A stretch of 64,000 nucleotides of DNA. It comes from Gemella sanguinis ATCC 700632 (GTDB lineage: Bacteria; Bacillota; Bacilli; Staphylococcales; Gemellaceae). Position numbers and translations under genes: made by a program. Below the pieces are notes generated by a model that saw only the letters and a list, made by a program, of their open reading frames with translations, made no database searches and was not told the DNA's origin. The stretch covers positions 33,838 through 97,837 of the forward strand of contig NZ_JNJO01000009.1 of assembly GCF_000701685.1 (NCBI RefSeq), in the 5' to 3' direction. This document shows, one piece after another, positions 37,104 to 49,646 of the stretch. Each line of letters begins with the position of its first letter. Within the stretch, counting starts at the first letter, position 1.

Positions 37104-38408
37104 TTAGTTTTCTAAACCTGGAATACGTTTATATATTTTATCTATATTAACTAGATGAACATTTAAATCAAAGCAACTATCTAAAACTTCTTTAGAAACG
37201 ACTTCTTTTATTGTTTCATTTGCTTCTAACAATTCTCTAAATGGTATACCTTCAAACCACGATTTCATTGCTAATGGCTGAACTAAGTCATATGCTTCTT
37301 CTCTTGAGAAATCATATTTTTCAATTAAATTACTCATTGTTCTTTGAGCAAAGATAACTCCATTTGTTGCATAAATGTTTTTTATCATATTATCTGTAAA
37401 TACTGTTAAGTTTTTAACAACATTTGTGAATCGATTTAGCATATAATCTAATAATGTTGTTGCATCACTACTTAGTATACGTTCAGCACTAGAGTGAGAA
37501 ATATCTCTTTCATGCCACAATGGAATATTTTCATATGCAGCCAGCATATAACCACGCATAATTCTAGCGCAACCTGCCATATTTTCACTTGAGATTGGAT
37601 TACGTTTGTGCGGCATAGCACTTGATCCTTTTTGATTTTTTGAGAAGAATTCCTCAGCTTCTCTAACCTCAGTACGTTGAAGATGTCTAATTTCTACACC
37701 AATTTTTTCTATAGAACTAGCTATTAATGCTAAAGTTGAATAGTAATCAGCGTGTCTATCTCTTTGTAGTGTTTGAGTAGAAATATTACTTGATTCAATA
37801 CCTAATTTTTCACAAACATAGTCTTGAACTTCCGGTGGAGTATTCGAAAAAGTTCCAACCGCTCCAGAAATTTTTCCAACTTCTATAATTTTTCTAACTT
37901 CTTTAAATCGTTTAATGTGACGATTAAATTCATCATAGTAAAGCGCAAATTTAAGACCAAAACTACTAATATCTGCGTGAACACCATGAGTTCTTCCGAT
38001 ACATGGAGTAAATTTATATTCTAATGCTTTCTCTTTTAGCACTTCTTGAAATTTAAGTAAGTCAGCTAAAATAATATCATTTGCTTGTTTATATAAATAA
38101 CCATATGCTGTATCGACAACATCTGTAGATGTTAATCCATAATGAACCCATTTTTTCTCATCACCTAAATAACTAGAAACATTTCTTGTAAAGGCAACTA
38201 TATCATGCTTTGTTTCTTTCTCTAATTCTAGAATACCTGGTAGATCAAATTTTGCATTAGCAAATAGTTTCTCTACATCTTCTTTTGGTACAACACCTAA
38301 TGTACTCCATGCTTCAGTTGCATAAAGTTCTACTTCTAAATAAGCCTTAAATCGATTTTCATCACTGAAAATACTTCTCATAGGTTCTCTACTATATCTT
38401 TCTATCAT
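37104..38408 (-). CDS. purB: Adenylosuccinate lyase
   Basis: PurB cleaves SAICAR to AICAR and adenylosuccinate to AMP, releasing fumarate in both. The protein has 434 residues of the fumarase/aspartase superfamily; the signature [11 protein letters not shown] is in the 260s, and THGVHADI carries the catalytic His. It follows purD after 60 bases with no terminator, so it probably shares the operon. Confidence 0.96.
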   Translation of the reverse strand: MIERYSREPMRSIFSDENRFKAYLEVELYATEAWSTLGVVPKEDVEKLFANAKFDLPGILELEKETKHDIVAFTRNVSSYLGDEKKWVHYGLTSTDVVDTAYGYLYKQANDIILADLLKFQEVLKEKALEYKFTPCIGRTHGVHADISSFGLKFALYYDEFNRHIKRFKEVRKIIEVGKISGAVGTFSNTPPEVQDYVCEKLGIESSNISTQTLQRDRHADYYSTLALIASSIEKIGVEIRHLQRTEVREAEEFFSKNQKGSSAMPHKRNPISSENMAGCARIMRGYMLAAYENIPLWHERDISHSSAERILSSDATTLLDYMLNRFTNVVKNLTVFTDNMIKNIYATNGVIFAQRTMSNLIEKYDFSREEAYDLVQPLAMKSWFEGIPFRELLEANETIKEVVSKEVLDSCFDLNVHLVNIDKIYKRIPGLEN

Positions 38409-38468
38409 TAAAATGTCTCCTAGATTTTATAATTTACCAATCATTATCCTATATTAAGACTATTCATT

Positions 38469-39704
38469 CTATAAGGATAAATGACCAATATCTGTTCGGA
38501 AAAATAAATCATCACATTCGATTTTCCCTATTTCATTATATACTTTTTCGCGTGCTTCTTGCAAGTCTTTACCATTAGCACAGACAATTAAAACACGGCC
38601 TCCATTTATAGTAATATTACCATTTTGTTCTTTAGTTCCCATATGAAAAATTGGCGTATTTACATTTTCTAAACCTTTAATTATTGCCCCTTTTTCACTT
38701 TTTTCTGGATAACCTTTTGCTGCTAATACTACACCAATAAAAGCATCACTATTCCACTTAAGAACTATATCCTTCCCATCGATAATATTATTTGCAATTT
38801 CATATAAACTACTTTCTAGTTTTAACAATAATACTTCACATTCTGGATCACCAAAACGAACGTTAAATTCGATAGTTTTAACTCCATCACTACACTTCAT
38901 TAATCCGGCATATAAAATACCATAGAATGGCATTCCTTCATTACTCATTGCATCAACCATTGGTTGCACAACTTTCTGTACACCTTCTTCTATATCATCT
39001 TTTGTAATTTTTCTTAACGGACAATACGCTCCCATACCTCCAGTATTTAAACCTTCATCATTGTCAAAAGCACGTTTATGGTCTTGAGCTATTTCCATTG
39101 GATAAACTTTTTTATCTGATACAAAGCACATTAATGAGAATTCTTCACCTTGTAGGAATTCTTCAATTACCACACTCGCTCCAGCTTTACTAAATTTTGC
39201 GTTACACATCATCTCTTTTAGCTCAAACTGTGCATCTTCAAGTGTTTCTGCAATTATAACACCTTTCCCAGCAGCCAAACCATCTGCTTTTAAAACAATA
39301 GGAGCTTTTTGATTAGATAAATACTCACTGGCTTTATCATAATCACTAAAACTTTCATATTTTGCGGTAGGGATATTATATTTTTTCATCATCATCTTAG
39401 AAAATACTTTACTACCTTCTAATTGAGCGGCTTTTTTGCTTGGACCAAATGCTCTAATACCTTTTTCCTGTAATACGTCTACCAATCCATTTACTAATGG
39501 TACCTCTGGTCCAACGAATACTAAGTCAATGTTATTATTTAGACAAAAGTCTGGTATTTCTTGTTCAGAGATAGTTAAACATGTTCCAAATTTGCTAACA
39601 GCTGGATTTACTCCAACCATATAGATCTCATGACCTTCTTGATTAAATTTATAGGCGATAGCGTGCTCTCTTCCACCAGCACCTACTACTAATACCTTAG
39701 CCAT
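38469..39704 (-). CDS. purD: Phosphoribosylamine-glycine ligase
   Basis: PurD forms GAR from phosphoribosylamine, glycine and ATP. I chose the ATG at 39704 (MAKVLVVGAGGREHAIAY, 411 residues); a longer frame from 39770 would lie inside purH. It is an ATP-grasp enzyme with the GEEFSL and KADGLAAGKGV motifs and a C-terminal REGDPE-like VRFGDPE region. The start lies one base after the purH stop. Confidence 0.95.
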   Translation of the reverse strand: MAKVLVVGAGGREHAIAYKFNQEGHEIYMVGVNPAVSKFGTCLTISEQEIPDFCLNNNIDLVFVGPEVPLVNGLVDVLQEKGIRAFGPSKKAAQLEGSKVFSKMMMKKYNIPTAKYESFSDYDKASEYLSNQKAPIVLKADGLAAGKGVIIAETLEDAQFELKEMMCNAKFSKAGASVVIEEFLQGEEFSLMCFVSDKKVYPMEIAQDHKRAFDNDEGLNTGGMGAYCPLRKITKDDIEEGVQKVVQPMVDAMSNEGMPFYGILYAGLMKCSDGVKTIEFNVRFGDPECEVLLLKLESSLYEIANNIIDGKDIVLKWNSDAFIGVVLAAKGYPEKSEKGAIIKGLENVNTPIFHMGTKEQNGNITINGGRVLIVCANGKDLQEAREKVYNEIGKIECDDLFFRTDIGHLSL

Positions 39705-39705
39705 A

Positions 39706-41226
39706 TTAGTGTTTAAAGTGACGAATTTTACTAAATACCATCGCCACACCTTTCTCATTACATGCATCAATACTCTCTTGGTCTCTTATTGAGCCTCCAG
39801 GTTGTACGATTGCTGCAATGTTATAATCTGCTGCAAAATCAGCACTATCTCTCATTGGGAAGAATGCATCTGAAGCGAGAACTGCACCTTCAGCTTTTTT
39901 GCCAGCTTGTTCGAGAGCGATTTTACATGAGCCAACACGATTCATTTGACCAGCACCAATTCCCAATGTTTGACCATCTTTAACTACAACTATTGCATTT
40001 GATTTAACATGTTTTACTACTTTTAATCCAAATTCTAAATCTCTTTTTTGTTCAGGTGTAATTTTTTTCTCTGTAACATTTTCAAATTCATCCGCTAATT
40101 TATTATTAAAATCTTGGACTAATATACCACCGCGGACACTCTTAATTTGTTTTTCATGATTATCATTTTTAGTACCTAATTTATATATACGTAGATTTTT
40201 CTTTTTAGTTAGAATTTCTAAAGCTTCTTCATCATAGTCATCCGCTAAAATTATTTCTAAGAATATACTATACATTTTTTCAGCAGTTTGTTTATCTACT
40301 CTTCCATTAACAGCTACAATTCCTCCAAAGATTGAAACAGGATCTGCTTCATATGCACGTGAATATGCTTCAAAAACAGTTTCACCTATTGCTACACCAC
40401 ATGGATTCATATGTTTTACAGCTACACAAGCAGTTTCATCAAATTCTGAAAGAATATCAAGAGCAGCAGATGCATCTTGGATATTATTGTATGACATTGC
40501 TTTCCCATGTAATTGAACAGCATTTTGAAGTGCATAACTTTCATTGTTATCTTGAGTGTAGTGATATGCTTTTTGATGAGGATTTTCACCATAACGTAAT
40601 GTTTCTTCAAGTTTATACGATAATGTTAGTTTTTCAGGAACTAAGTTATCTACTATATTGAAATAGTTTGCTATTGCTGCATCATAACTTGCTGTCGTAT
40701 TAAATACTTTAATTGCTAATGATCTACGAGTAGATAATGTAATTCCACCATTTTTTAATTCTTCTAAAATTAAATCATAATCATTTATATCAGTTACAAC
40801 AGTTACATCATTAAAGTTTTTAGCGGCACTACGTAACATACTAGGTCCACCGATATCTATATTTTCAATAATTTCTTCTTCTGAAACTCCTTCTTTTTTT
40901 ACAGTTTCTTCAAAAGGATAAAGGTTAACACATACTAAATCTATATATTCAATATCATTTTCTTTTACATGTTTATTATGTAATTCATTACCACGTTTTG
41001 ATAATAATCCACCATGTATTTTAGGATGAAGTGTTTTAACTCTTCCTTCCAAAATTTCAGGAAAGCTAGTAACATCTTCAATACTTATACAATTTACACC
41101 ATTATTTTTTAAATGTGTATATGTACCTCCCGTACTTATTATTTCAAAACCGAATTTCTCTAATCCCTTAGCAAATTCTACAATATTTGATTTATCACTT
41201 ACACTTATTAATGCTCTTTTCGTCAT
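39706..41226 (-). CDS. purH: AICAR transformylase / IMP cyclohydrolase
   Basis: PurH catalyses the last two steps to IMP. The protein has 506 residues, with an N-terminal MGS-like IMP cyclohydrolase (1-190: ALISVSDKSN, GGPSMLRSAAKN) and a C-terminal formyltransferase with KHMNPCGVA and the SDAFFPMRDS block. It overlaps purN by 4 bases. No sign of damage. Confidence 0.97.
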   Translation of the reverse strand: MTKRALISVSDKSNIVEFAKGLEKFGFEIISTGGTYTHLKNNGVNCISIEDVTSFPEILEGRVKTLHPKIHGGLLSKRGNELHNKHVKENDIEYIDLVCVNLYPFEETVKKEGVSEEEIIENIDIGGPSMLRSAAKNFNDVTVVTDINDYDLILEELKNGGITLSTRRSLAIKVFNTTASYDAAIANYFNIVDNLVPEKLTLSYKLEETLRYGENPHQKAYHYTQDNNESYALQNAVQLHGKAMSYNNIQDASAALDILSEFDETACVAVKHMNPCGVAIGETVFEAYSRAYEADPVSIFGGIVAVNGRVDKQTAEKMYSIFLEIILADDYDEEALEILTKKKNLRIYKLGTKNDNHEKQIKSVRGGILVQDFNNKLADEFENVTEKKITPEQKRDLEFGLKVVKHVKSNAIVVVKDGQTLGIGAGQMNRVGSCKIALEQAGKKAEGAVLASDAFFPMRDSADFAADYNIAAIVQPGGSIRDQESIDACNEKGVAMVFSKIRHFKH

Positions 41227-41789
41227 AGTGCCTCCTTAATTAGTTCTAAAATTACTTTTGGATATAATTCATGTTCTAAACCATGAATTCTATTTGTTAC
41301 TGATTCTAATGTTTCATTTTCTTTAACTGTTAGAGATGTTTGTTCTATAACTTCTCCACCATCTAATTCTTCATTCACATAATGTATACTTATTCCAATT
41401 TCCTTATCGCCCGCATTATATGCTTGAGCAATTGCATCTTTTCCTTTATATTTTGGTAATAATGAAGGGTGAAGGTTAAGAATTGTTTTTTTAAAATTTT
41501 GTAAAAAATATGGAGATATTATTCTCATATAACCAGCTAAAAAGATATAATCTAAATCTTTTACTTGTTCTATTATGGCTTTTTCATAATCTTCTTTAGA
41601 ATTGTAATCACGAGCTGCAAATACAAAAGTTTTAATACCACGATCTTCAGCTTTTTTAATAACTGCTGCTCCTGGTCTGTCACAAACAAGTAACTCTATA
41701 TCCATTATTTCTTTTAGTCTTGAGTCATCAGCAATTTTTTCAAAATTACTTCCAGTTCCTGATGCAAATATAGCTACTTTTTTCTTCAT
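41223..41789 (-). CDS. purN: Phosphoribosylglycinamide formyltransferase (folate type)
   Basis: PurN transfers formyl from 10-formyl-THF to GAR. The protein has 188 residues. ASGTGSNF is at 9-16; the catalytic Asn and His are in LNLHPSLLPKYKG and the Asp in HYVNEELDGGEV. No formate-dependent PurT is in the window, consistent with fhs in the same operon. It overlaps purM by 4 bases. Confidence 0.96.
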   Translation of the reverse strand: MKKKVAIFASGTGSNFEKIADDSRLKEIMDIELLVCDRPGAAVIKKAEDRGIKTFVFAARDYNSKEDYEKAIIEQVKDLDYIFLAGYMRIISPYFLQNFKKTILNLHPSLLPKYKGKDAIAQAYNAGDKEIGISIHYVNEELDGGEVIEQTSLTVKENETLESVTNRIHGLEHELYPKVILELIKEAL

Positions 41790-42790
41790 ATTATTTCTAT
41801 TCCACTTTCATTAACAACTTCACCTAAAACAAAACCATTTTCTAGTAATGATAATGCTTTATCTGCATCTTCTTTATTGACCACTAATGCCATTCCTACA
41901 CCCATATTAAAGATATTATACATTTCTTCTTCGTCGATTCCACCTTTTTCTTGAAGATATCTAAATATTTCAGGAACTTTATAAGAATTTTTATTAATTT
42001 TCATACCTAAACCTTTTGCTAAACATCTAGGTAAGTTTTCATGGAATCCTCCCCCTGTGATATGAGCAATACCAGCAACTTTAACTTCTTTAAGTACTTT
42101 TAGGACTTCTTTAACGTATATTTTTGTAGGAGTTAAAAGAGTTTCTCCGATAGTTGAGTCTTCAAATTTCTCGTTTAAACTTATATTGTTATCTCTTAAA
42201 ATTTTTCTAACAAGTGAAAATCCATTTGAATGAACACCGCTTGAAGGTAATCCGATTACAACTTGTCCTGCTTTAGTATTTTCCGGAGATAATAGATCTT
42301 CTTTCTCAGCAGCACCTACACAAAATCCAGCTATATCATATTCCCCATCTTCGTAGAAACCTGACATTTCAGCTGTTTCTCCACCTACAATTGCACAACC
42401 TGCTTGAACACAACCTTCTGCTACACCTTCTACAATAGATTCTACTTGCTCTGGATAGTTCTTACCAACAGCTAAATAATCAAGGAAAAACAATGGTTGA
42501 GCACCCTGTGCAAGTATATCATTAGCACACATTGCAACAACATCTATACCAATAGTATTATGAATATCAAGTTCAAATGCTAACTTAAGCTTTGTTCCAA
42601 CACCATCAGTGCCACTTACTAGTACTGGATTTTTAAAATTATATGCACTTAAATCAAAAGCACCACCAAAACCTCCTATTGCTGAAAGCATACCAAGATT
42701 TTTAGTTCTTGCAACATGTTTTTTAATTAGTTCTACTGATTTATAACCAGCTTCTAAACTAACACCACTCTCTTCATATTTCTTACTCAT
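41786..42790 (-). CDS. purM: AIR synthetase (phosphoribosylformylglycinamidine cyclo-ligase)
   Basis: PurM closes the imidazole ring of AIR using ATP. The protein has 334 residues. Family marks are [28 protein letters not shown] and [11 protein letters not shown]. It overlaps purF by 8 bases, showing tight translational coupling. Confidence 0.97.
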   Translation of the reverse strand: MSKKYEESGVSLEAGYKSVELIKKHVARTKNLGMLSAIGGFGGAFDLSAYNFKNPVLVSGTDGVGTKLKLAFELDIHNTIGIDVVAMCANDILAQGAQPLFFLDYLAVGKNYPEQVESIVEGVAEGCVQAGCAIVGGETAEMSGFYEDGEYDIAGFCVGAAEKEDLLSPENTKAGQVVIGLPSSGVHSNGFSLVRKILRDNNISLNEKFEDSTIGETLLTPTKIYVKEVLKVLKEVKVAGIAHITGGGFHENLPRCLAKGLGMKINKNSYKVPEIFRYLQEKGGIDEEEMYNIFNMGVGMALVVNKEDADKALSLLENGFVLGEVVNESGIEII

Positions 42791-44240
42791 TATTTGTTCC
42801 CCTTTCCTTCAAAAAGTTTTTTTGTAAATCAGTCATCGAATTTATATATGATTCTTCATAATCGTATAATCCAGCAACGTAATGCCCATTAAAGCAATCC
42901 ATACATAGACCAGTATAAGGTCCTTCATAATTTAAACCTATAGATTCTATTAATCCATCTTCACTTAGAAAACCTAAAGAATCAGCCCCAATAATTTCAC
43001 ATATTTCGTCTTGTGTTTTATTTGCTGAAATTAATTCCTCTGTTGTTGAAATGTCAATTCCATAGAAACTTGGGAAAATTAACGGTGGTGCCGCAATTCT
43101 TACATGGACTTCTCTTGCCCCTGCTTCTTTTAATAATTGAACTATACGTTTACTTGTAGTTCCTCTTACAATAGAGTCATCAACAAGCACAATACTTTTT
43201 CCTCGTACCACACTTTTAACAGCTGATAACTTCATTCTAACACCTTGTTCTCTTAATTCTTGAGTAGGTTGAATAAATGTTCTAGCAACATACTGATTCT
43301 TAATAAGTCCCATTTCATAAGGTAATCCACTTGCTTCAGCGTATCCACTAGCAGCAGATAACGAAGAGTTTGGAACACCTATAACCATGTCTGCATCTGG
43401 GGTTGGTTGTTCTTTTGCAAGACGTCTACCTGTATTTTTTCTTGCAGTGTGCACATTCACTCCTGCAATATCTGAGTCAGGTCTTGCAAAATATACATAT
43501 TCCATTGCTGCAATCGCTACTGAGGTATCATCAGTATACTTCTCTAGTCTAATTCCATTATCATCAATAATAACTAATTCACCGGCCCCAACATTGCAAA
43601 CAAATTCTGCACCTACAACATCAATAGCGCATGTTTCACTAGCCGCAACATAAGCTCCATTTTTCATTTTTCCAATAGCTAATGGTCTTAGACTATTGGG
43701 ATCTACTGCACCATATAATCCATCTTTTGTAAGGATAAGAAATGTAAAACCACCTTTAATTTGGTTTAAACTTTCTTTAATTTGTTCTTTAAGAGTCTCT
43801 TTTGAACTTCTGCGAATTAGATGAATTAATACCTCAGTATCAGAAGATGAATGGAATATTGCTCCATCTTTTTCTAACTCTCTTCTTAATGTTTTAGCAT
43901 TAATTAAATTCCCATTATGACAAAGTCCAATGCTCATATTGTAAAAATGAAATAGAAATGGTTGTATATTTTGAATATTGTTACTTCCAGATGTTGCATA
44001 TCTTACATGCCCAATTGCACTCGGCCCAGTTAATCTTTCTAGTTTTTCTTTATTTTTAAAAACTTCAGATACTAAACCTAAGTCTCTATGTCCATGCAAA
44101 ATTTCTCTATCTGTTGCAACTATTCCTGCTCCTTCTTGTCCACGATGTTGTAAACTATGTAATCCAAAATAAGTAACATTACTTGCTTCTGGATGTCCCC
44201 ATATTCCAAACACGCCACATTCTTCATTAAGCCCTCGCAT
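42783..44240 (-). CDS. purF: Amidophosphoribosyltransferase
   Basis: PurF makes phosphoribosylamine from PRPP and glutamine, the committed step. The protein has 485 residues. A 7-residue propeptide (MRGLNEE) precedes nucleophile Cys8, and the PRPP loop [13 protein letters not shown] is at 351-363. Compared with the Bacillus Fe-S form, two of the four cluster ligands are replaced (Ala244 and Ser391) while Cys446 and Cys449 remain, so a 4Fe-4S cluster is unlikely (alignment from memory). It overlaps purC by 14 bases. Confidence 0.95.
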   Translation of the reverse strand: MRGLNEECGVFGIWGHPEASNVTYFGLHSLQHRGQEGAGIVATDREILHGHRDLGLVSEVFKNKEKLERLTGPSAIGHVRYATSGSNNIQNIQPFLFHFYNMSIGLCHNGNLINAKTLRRELEKDGAIFHSSSDTEVLIHLIRRSSKETLKEQIKESLNQIKGGFTFLILTKDGLYGAVDPNSLRPLAIGKMKNGAYVAASETCAIDVVGAEFVCNVGAGELVIIDDNGIRLEKYTDDTSVAIAAMEYVYFARPDSDIAGVNVHTARKNTGRRLAKEQPTPDADMVIGVPNSSLSAASGYAEASGLPYEMGLIKNQYVARTFIQPTQELREQGVRMKLSAVKSVVRGKSIVLVDDSIVRGTTSKRIVQLLKEAGAREVHVRIAAPPLIFPSFYGIDISTTEELISANKTQDEICEIIGADSLGFLSEDGLIESIGLNYEGPYTGLCMDCFNGHYVAGLYDYEESYINSMTDLQKNFLKERGTNNE

Positions 44241-44934
44241 CTTCTAATCTCCTTAAAACTTCTTCATAAGCTTCCATCACAGAACCTAAGTCTCTTCTGA
44301 ATCTATCTTTATCCAGTTTTTCGTTTGTGTCTTTATCCCATAAACGACAAGTATCTGGAGAAATTTCATCAGCTAAAATAATTTTACCATTTTTATCTTT
44401 TCCAAATTCTATTTTAAAATCAACTAAAACTAGATTGGCTTCTAAATATAATTTTTGTAAAAGTGAATTAATTTTTAATGCTTGTTCTTTAATATTAGCA
44501 AGTTCATCTTCTGTAACTATTTCTAGTGCAACTGCATGATCATCATTTATTAAAGGATCATTTAGTTCGTCATTTTTATAACTTAACTCAAATACTGGTT
44601 TTTTAAGTTTTTTACCTTCTTCAAGTCCATATTTTTTTGCCATTGAACCAGCTACAATATTTCTAACAATAACTTCTAATGGAATTATAGTGACATGTTT
44701 ACAAATTTGATCAGTTTCATTAACTTTTTTTATGAAGTGAGTTTCAACTCCTGATTTTTCAAGATATTCAAAGATAAGTGAAGTTATAGTATTATTAAAC
44801 ACACCTTTGCCTTCGAATTCTTCTTTCTTAACTCCATTAAATGCTGTAGCACTATTCTTATAATGCACATAAATTTCATCATTATTTTCACATTCAAATA
44901 ATTGTTTTGCTTTTCCTTCATATAATAATTTCAT
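44227..44934 (-). CDS. purC: SAICAR synthase
   Basis: PurC couples CAIR and aspartate with ATP. The protein has 235 residues. The start [14 protein letters not shown], the [11 protein letters not shown] block and the [13 protein letters not shown] motif are diagnostic. It lies 2 bases after purL, part of the continuous operon. Confidence 0.97.
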   Translation of the reverse strand: MKLLYEGKAKQLFECENNDEIYVHYKNSATAFNGVKKEEFEGKGVFNNTITSLIFEYLEKSGVETHFIKKVNETDQICKHVTIIPLEVIVRNIVAGSMAKKYGLEEGKKLKKPVFELSYKNDELNDPLINDDHAVALEIVTEDELANIKEQALKINSLLQKLYLEANLVLVDFKIEFGKDKNGKIILADEISPDTCRLWDKDTNEKLDKDRFRRDLGSVMEAYEEVLRRLEDARA

Positions 44935-44935
44935 T

Positions 44936-47900
44936 TTATTTTTCCCCTTTGAAATAATTCACACCATTTTTAAAGATATCTTGCTTAACTTTTATTGTAT
45001 TTGTTTTGTATAAAGTATCACCGTATCTTTCGCTATGACCCATTTTTCCTAATATTAATCCATCTTCACTTACTAATCCTTCAACTGCCAATAATGAACC
45101 ATTTGGATTGAATTTACCATTTAATGTAGCATTACCATTAAAATCACAGTATTGGAATGCTATTAGATGTTTAAATTTATCAATATTTAATCCTACTACT
45201 TTCCCTTCACCATGACTAAATACTATCTCATGCTCATCACCGATATTAAAATCCTGTAGCCAAGGTGAATTTGTATTTGAGACTCTAGTAAAGGCAGTTG
45301 TTGAAATATGTTCGTAACTATCATTTCTGTATAAAGTTAGGTCCTCTTTATCTAATTCACGTACTTCTCCGTATGGAAGTAATCCTGATTTAAGTAAAGC
45401 TTGGAATCCGTTACAGATACCTAGTATTAATTTTTTATCAGCTAAGTGTTGATGTATAGCTTCTTTAACTTTTTTATTTTTTAAGAAGTTAACAATATAT
45501 TTTGCACTACCATCAGGTTCATCACCACTTGAAAAACCACCTGGGAACATTATAATATGAGATTTTCTAATTTCATTTACAAATTCATCAATTGATTCTT
45601 CTATATCATTTTCTCTTGTATTTCTTATAACAACTGTTGTTGGGGTAGCACCGGCATCTATAAATGCTTTTTCACTATCATATTCACAGTTTGTTCCTGG
45701 GAATACTGGAATTACTACTTTAACTTCTTCAATATATTCTGGATAATATTTACGTTCAATATTTTCAGTATGTAAGTTCTCTACTGTTCCTTTATCCTCA
45801 TTTTGATAAATAGGATATATTTCATTCAATGTAGAAGTGTATGCATCATAAATATCCTTATGCATGAATACTTCATTATTTATAATTATTCTATTACTTA
45901 CTTTACCTATTTCTTCAAAAGGTAAATCTGAATTTGATTCTACTACTATTGAAGCTGGATCAAAATTAAGTATATTTTCTTTATTCACCTCAAAACCTAA
46001 GTCATTACCTAATGACATTTTAACTAATGAAGCGGCTAAACTACCTTCTTCTTGGACATAAGCAGATACAATTTTACCTTCTTTAATATATTTATGAACT
46101 AATTCATAGTTGTCTATTGTGCTAGCAATATTTGGATAACCTTTTTCATCTTTAACTACTGGAATATAATAAAGTTTGTTCCCAACAGTTTTTAATTCTG
46201 GAGTTATAACATCATTAATTTTAACTGGAGCACATGCAAATGAAATTAAAGTCTCTACTACATTTAAATCATTAAAAGTACCTGACATACTATCTTTTCC
46301 ACCTATACTTGGACGTCCAATTTCTTGTTGAGCATAAATACTTCCTAGTAAACTTTGAGTAACTTTACCCCATTTAGTTTCATCTTTACCAAGTTTTTCG
46401 AAATACTCTTGGAATGAGAAATATAAACTCTCTTTTGTCCCACCAACTGCATATACTTTTGCTACTGATTCTAGTACAGCATAAATTGATGATAAGAATG
46501 GTGAATAGTGAGATATTTTTGGTATAAATCCATAAGTTAAAATAGTTGCAGTATCACTAGTTGAATGAAGTGTAGGTAATGCTTGAACACTAGCTTGAAC
46601 TGGTGTAAGTTTATGTTTTCCAGCAAAAGGCATTAGTACAGTTGAAACACCAATAGATGAATCAAATTTAGATGCTAAACCTTTTTGACAAGTTACATTT
46701 AACTCTCCTAATTCTGATAAAATGTTTTTACGATTAACTTCTTTATTCTCGAATGGATTATTAGATTTATTATCAACTAATCTAGCTTTCGTATGTTGTC
46801 TTACACCACTAGTTTCTAAGAAATCAGCACTCATATCAACTACTTTTTCATCGTAGTAATACATCTCTAATCTTCGTCTATCTGTTACAGTTGCCACATG
46901 AGCATATTCAATATTTTCTTTTTCGCACTCTTTAACAAAAGCATCATAATCTTTTTTGTCTATAGCAACTGACATTCTTTCTTGTGATTCACTTGTTGCA
47001 AGCTCTGTAGCATTTAATCCATTATATTTTGTTAATACTTTATCTAAATGAATTTCAATTCCATCTGATAATTCTCCAATAGAAACACAAACACCACCAG
47101 CTCCAAAATCGTTACATTTTTTTATTAATCTTGTAACTTCAGGTTTTCTAAAAAGTCTTTGAAGTTTTCTTTCCTCTGGTGCATTACCTTTTTGCACCTG
47201 ACTAGACATAGTCTCTAGAGAATCATTAGTATGTTCCACACTAGAACCACTAGCTCCTTGAATACCATCACGACCTGTTCTACCACCAATCATTACAACA
47301 ATATCACCAGCAACTAAAGTTTCTCGTTTATAATCACCTTCTTTTACTGCTCCTACAACTGCTCCAACTTCCATATGTTTAGCTACATAACTATCATCAT
47401 ATATTTCTCTAACAAATGTTGTTGCAAGTCCAATTTGATTTCCATATGATGAATTTCCGTGTGCAGTTCCTTTAGCTATTTCAACTTGAGGTAATTTATG
47501 TTTTAATGTATCTTCTCTTTTTTGTAGTATATTACCACTACCTGATATACGCATAGCTTGATACACATAACTACGTCCAGAAAGTGGATCTCTTATTGCT
47601 CCACCTATACAAGTACTTGCACCACCAAATGGCTCGATTTCACTTGGATGGTTATGAGTTTCATTTTTAAATTGAATTAACCAACGTTCGTCTCTTCCTT
47701 TATTATTAATTGTAGTAAAGAATGAACATGCATTAATTTCTTCACTTACTTCAATATTTTCATCTTTCAAAATACCTACATGATATTTACCAATAATACT
47801 AGCCATATCCATTAAAGTAACAGGCTTATCATTTCTACCTAGTTCATCTCTAACTTTTAAGTAGTAATCATAGGCATCTTGCATTTCTTTTCTAAATAGT

Positions 47901-48613
47901 TCAGATTCAATTTTTACATCATCTAGTACTGTCTCAAAAGTAGTATGTCTACAGTGATCACTCCAGTAACAGTCAAGAACATAAATTTCAGTTTCTGTTG
48001 GTATGCGTCCTTCTGTTCTAAAATATTTTTGAATAAACTCTAAATCTTCAATATTCATAGCTAAAGAAAATTCTTTTTTTAATTCTTCAAGTTTCTCTTT
48101 CGAATAATCTAGAAAACCTGTTAATTCTTTTAAAGGTTTAGGTTCAGTATTTAAAGTAAACTCTAATACACTTAAATCCTTAACACGCGCTTCTATTGGG
48201 TTAACCAGATATTCTTCAATCATTTTTAATTGTTCATTAGTTAATTTTTTATTAAAAATAACTAGCTTACCACTTCTAACAGTTGCTTCACTTTTAGAGT
48301 TCAACAACTTCAAACACTGAGTTGCACTATCAGCTCTTTGATCATATTGCGCAGGTAAAACTTCATAAGCAAAGTACTTCCCGTCCTCTAAATCAATACT
48401 TTCAAAAACATCATCAACAACAACTTCAGAAAATACAGAAGTTTTAGCTAGTTTGTATGTTTCTTCATCAATATTATAAATATCATAAATTACATATATT
48501 TCAACAGAATCTAAACCTAAAGAATACTCAACATTCAGAGATTCCTTAAGCTGTAATTCTTCCTTATTATATCCTTCACGTTTCCTTACAAAAATTCTCT
48601 TGTTACTCATCAT
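44936..48613 (-). CDS. purL: FGAM synthase, large single-chain PurL
   Basis: This enzyme converts FGAR to FGAM using glutamine. At 1225 residues it is the fused, PurLQ-type form: a PurS-like N-terminal region, two PurM-like synthetase halves (a DHCRHTTFE motif near 220; [10 protein letters not shown] in the second half) and a C-terminal class I amidotransferase with Cys1067 (GICNGFQ) and His1193/Glu1195 (GHSERYG). Most Bacillales use separate PurS, PurQ and small PurL, so this resembles the streptococcal/clostridial version. It overlaps purK by 11 bases. Confidence 0.96.
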   Translation of the reverse strand: MMSNKRIFVRKREGYNKEELQLKESLNVEYSLGLDSVEIYVIYDIYNIDEETYKLAKTSVFSEVVVDDVFESIDLEDGKYFAYEVLPAQYDQRADSATQCLKLLNSKSEATVRSGKLVIFNKKLTNEQLKMIEEYLVNPIEARVKDLSVLEFTLNTEPKPLKELTGFLDYSKEKLEELKKEFSLAMNIEDLEFIQKYFRTEGRIPTETEIYVLDCYWSDHCRHTTFETVLDDVKIESELFRKEMQDAYDYYLKVRDELGRNDKPVTLMDMASIIGKYHVGILKDENIEVSEEINACSFFTTINNKGRDERWLIQFKNETHNHPSEIEPFGGASTCIGGAIRDPLSGRSYVYQAMRISGSGNILQKREDTLKHKLPQVEIAKGTAHGNSSYGNQIGLATTFVREIYDDSYVAKHMEVGAVVGAVKEGDYKRETLVAGDIVVMIGGRTGRDGIQGASGSSVEHTNDSLETMSSQVQKGNAPEERKLQRLFRKPEVTRLIKKCNDFGAGGVCVSIGELSDGIEIHLDKVLTKYNGLNATELATSESQERMSVAIDKKDYDAFVKECEKENIEYAHVATVTDRRRLEMYYYDEKVVDMSADFLETSGVRQHTKARLVDNKSNNPFENKEVNRKNILSELGELNVTCQKGLASKFDSSIGVSTVLMPFAGKHKLTPVQASVQALPTLHSTSDTATILTYGFIPKISHYSPFLSSIYAVLESVAKVYAVGGTKESLYFSFQEYFEKLGKDETKWGKVTQSLLGSIYAQQEIGRPSIGGKDSMSGTFNDLNVVETLISFACAPVKINDVITPELKTVGNKLYYIPVVKDEKGYPNIASTIDNYELVHKYIKEGKIVSAYVQEEGSLAASLVKMSLGNDLGFEVNKENILNFDPASIVVESNSDLPFEEIGKVSNRIIINNEVFMHKDIYDAYTSTLNEIYPIYQNEDKGTVENLHTENIERKYYPEYIEEVKVVIPVFPGTNCEYDSEKAFIDAGATPTTVVIRNTRENDIEESIDEFVNEIRKSHIIMFPGGFSSGDEPDGSAKYIVNFLKNKKVKEAIHQHLADKKLILGICNGFQALLKSGLLPYGEVRELDKEDLTLYRNDSYEHISTTAFTRVSNTNSPWLQDFNIGDEHEIVFSHGEGKVVGLNIDKFKHLIAFQYCDFNGNATLNGKFNPNGSLLAVEGLVSEDGLILGKMGHSERYGDTLYKTNTIKVKQDIFKNGVNYFKGEK

Positions 48614-49646
48614 TACCTCCTAAAATAACATTTCCGTAAAAATTTATATGCCCAATCTTTCTATTTAGCCTTGGTTCTTTCTCGTACAAGTGTAAATATC
48701 CTTGTTTCTTAGTAATTAAATCTTTAAAATAATCTTCATCCTGGCCAAGGATGTTATATAAAGTAGTTTCTCTATTTTCTATCTTTCCAACTCTTAGTCC
48801 ACAAATAGCTTCAATATGTGCTCTAAATTGACTTTTTGTTGCAGACTGCATTGTAATATGTCCTGAATTATGAACACGAGGTGCTATCTCGTTAAAGACG
48901 ACTTTTCCATTACTAATAAAAAATTCAACAGTTAAAACACCATAATATTCAATGTTTTCAAGAATTCTTTTAGTATATTCTATTGCCAGTTTTTCTTGAT
49001 CACTTGTTGCAGTTGTTGGTACTTTTGATCTATATAAGATATTATTCCTATGTTCATTTTCAACTACTGCTATTATTTGCACTTCATACTTATCTTTGGA
49101 TGCTACAACAGAAATTTCTTTATCTAACGAAATAAACTCTTCTAATATTGTTTGAGATTCTATCTCCTCTTTTTTAGATATTTTCTTTTGCCCTTTTCCA
49201 TCATAACCAAATCTCAAAGTTTTCATTAAATAAGTCTGGTTTATATCAATATCTGTGTTATCTTCAACATGAATATAATTAACTGTTGGGATATCTAACT
49301 TTCTTGCAAATTCTTTTTCATAGTACCTATGTTGAGTAGTTCTTAAAACATCTGAACTCTGTACAAAATTATACTCTTTTTCGAGCTTAGCTAAACTATC
49401 AGTATCAATATTTTCAAACTCAAAAGTAATTACATCACTTATCTTGCATAACTCTTCTATCTTCTTATAGTCATCAAAGTTAGCTTCTATAAATTTATCG
49501 CTAAAAATTCTAGCACAGCAATCTGGGCTTGGGTCTAAAATAGCAATTTTATATCCCATTTCTTTGGCGCTCATAGCTAACATTCTACCTAGCTGTCCAC
49601 CACCAATTATTCCTATAGTTTGTCCTGGTAATATTGTTTTTATCAT
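48603..49646 (-). CDS. purK: N5-carboxyaminoimidazole ribonucleotide synthase
   Basis: PurK makes N5-CAIR from AIR, bicarbonate and ATP. The protein has 347 residues of the ATP-grasp fold; the N-terminus GIIGGGQLGRMLA and the C-terminal block NEIAPRVHNSGHIT are family marks. It overlaps purE by 4 bases, the standard pair. Confidence 0.96.
   Translation of the reverse strand: MIKTILPGQTIGIIGGGQLGRMLAMSAKEMGYKIAILDPSPDCCARIFSDKFIEANFDDYKKIEELCKISDVITFEFENIDTDSLAKLEKEYNFVQSSDVLRTTQHRYYEKEFARKLDIPTVNYIHVEDNTDIDINQTYLMKTLRFGYDGKGQKKISKKEEIESQTILEEFISLDKEISVVASKDKYEVQIIAVVENEHRNNILYRSKVPTTATSDQEKLAIEYTKRILENIEYYGVLTVEFFISNGKVVFNEIAPRVHNSGHITMQSATKSQFRAHIEAICGLRVGKIENRETTLYNILGQDEDYFKDLITKKQGYLHLYEKEPRLNRKIGHINFYGNVILGGNDE

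Noticed and set aside
39705..39770. N-terminal extension of purD
   Set aside because: It lies inside the purH coding end, and the family begins at MAKVLVVG.
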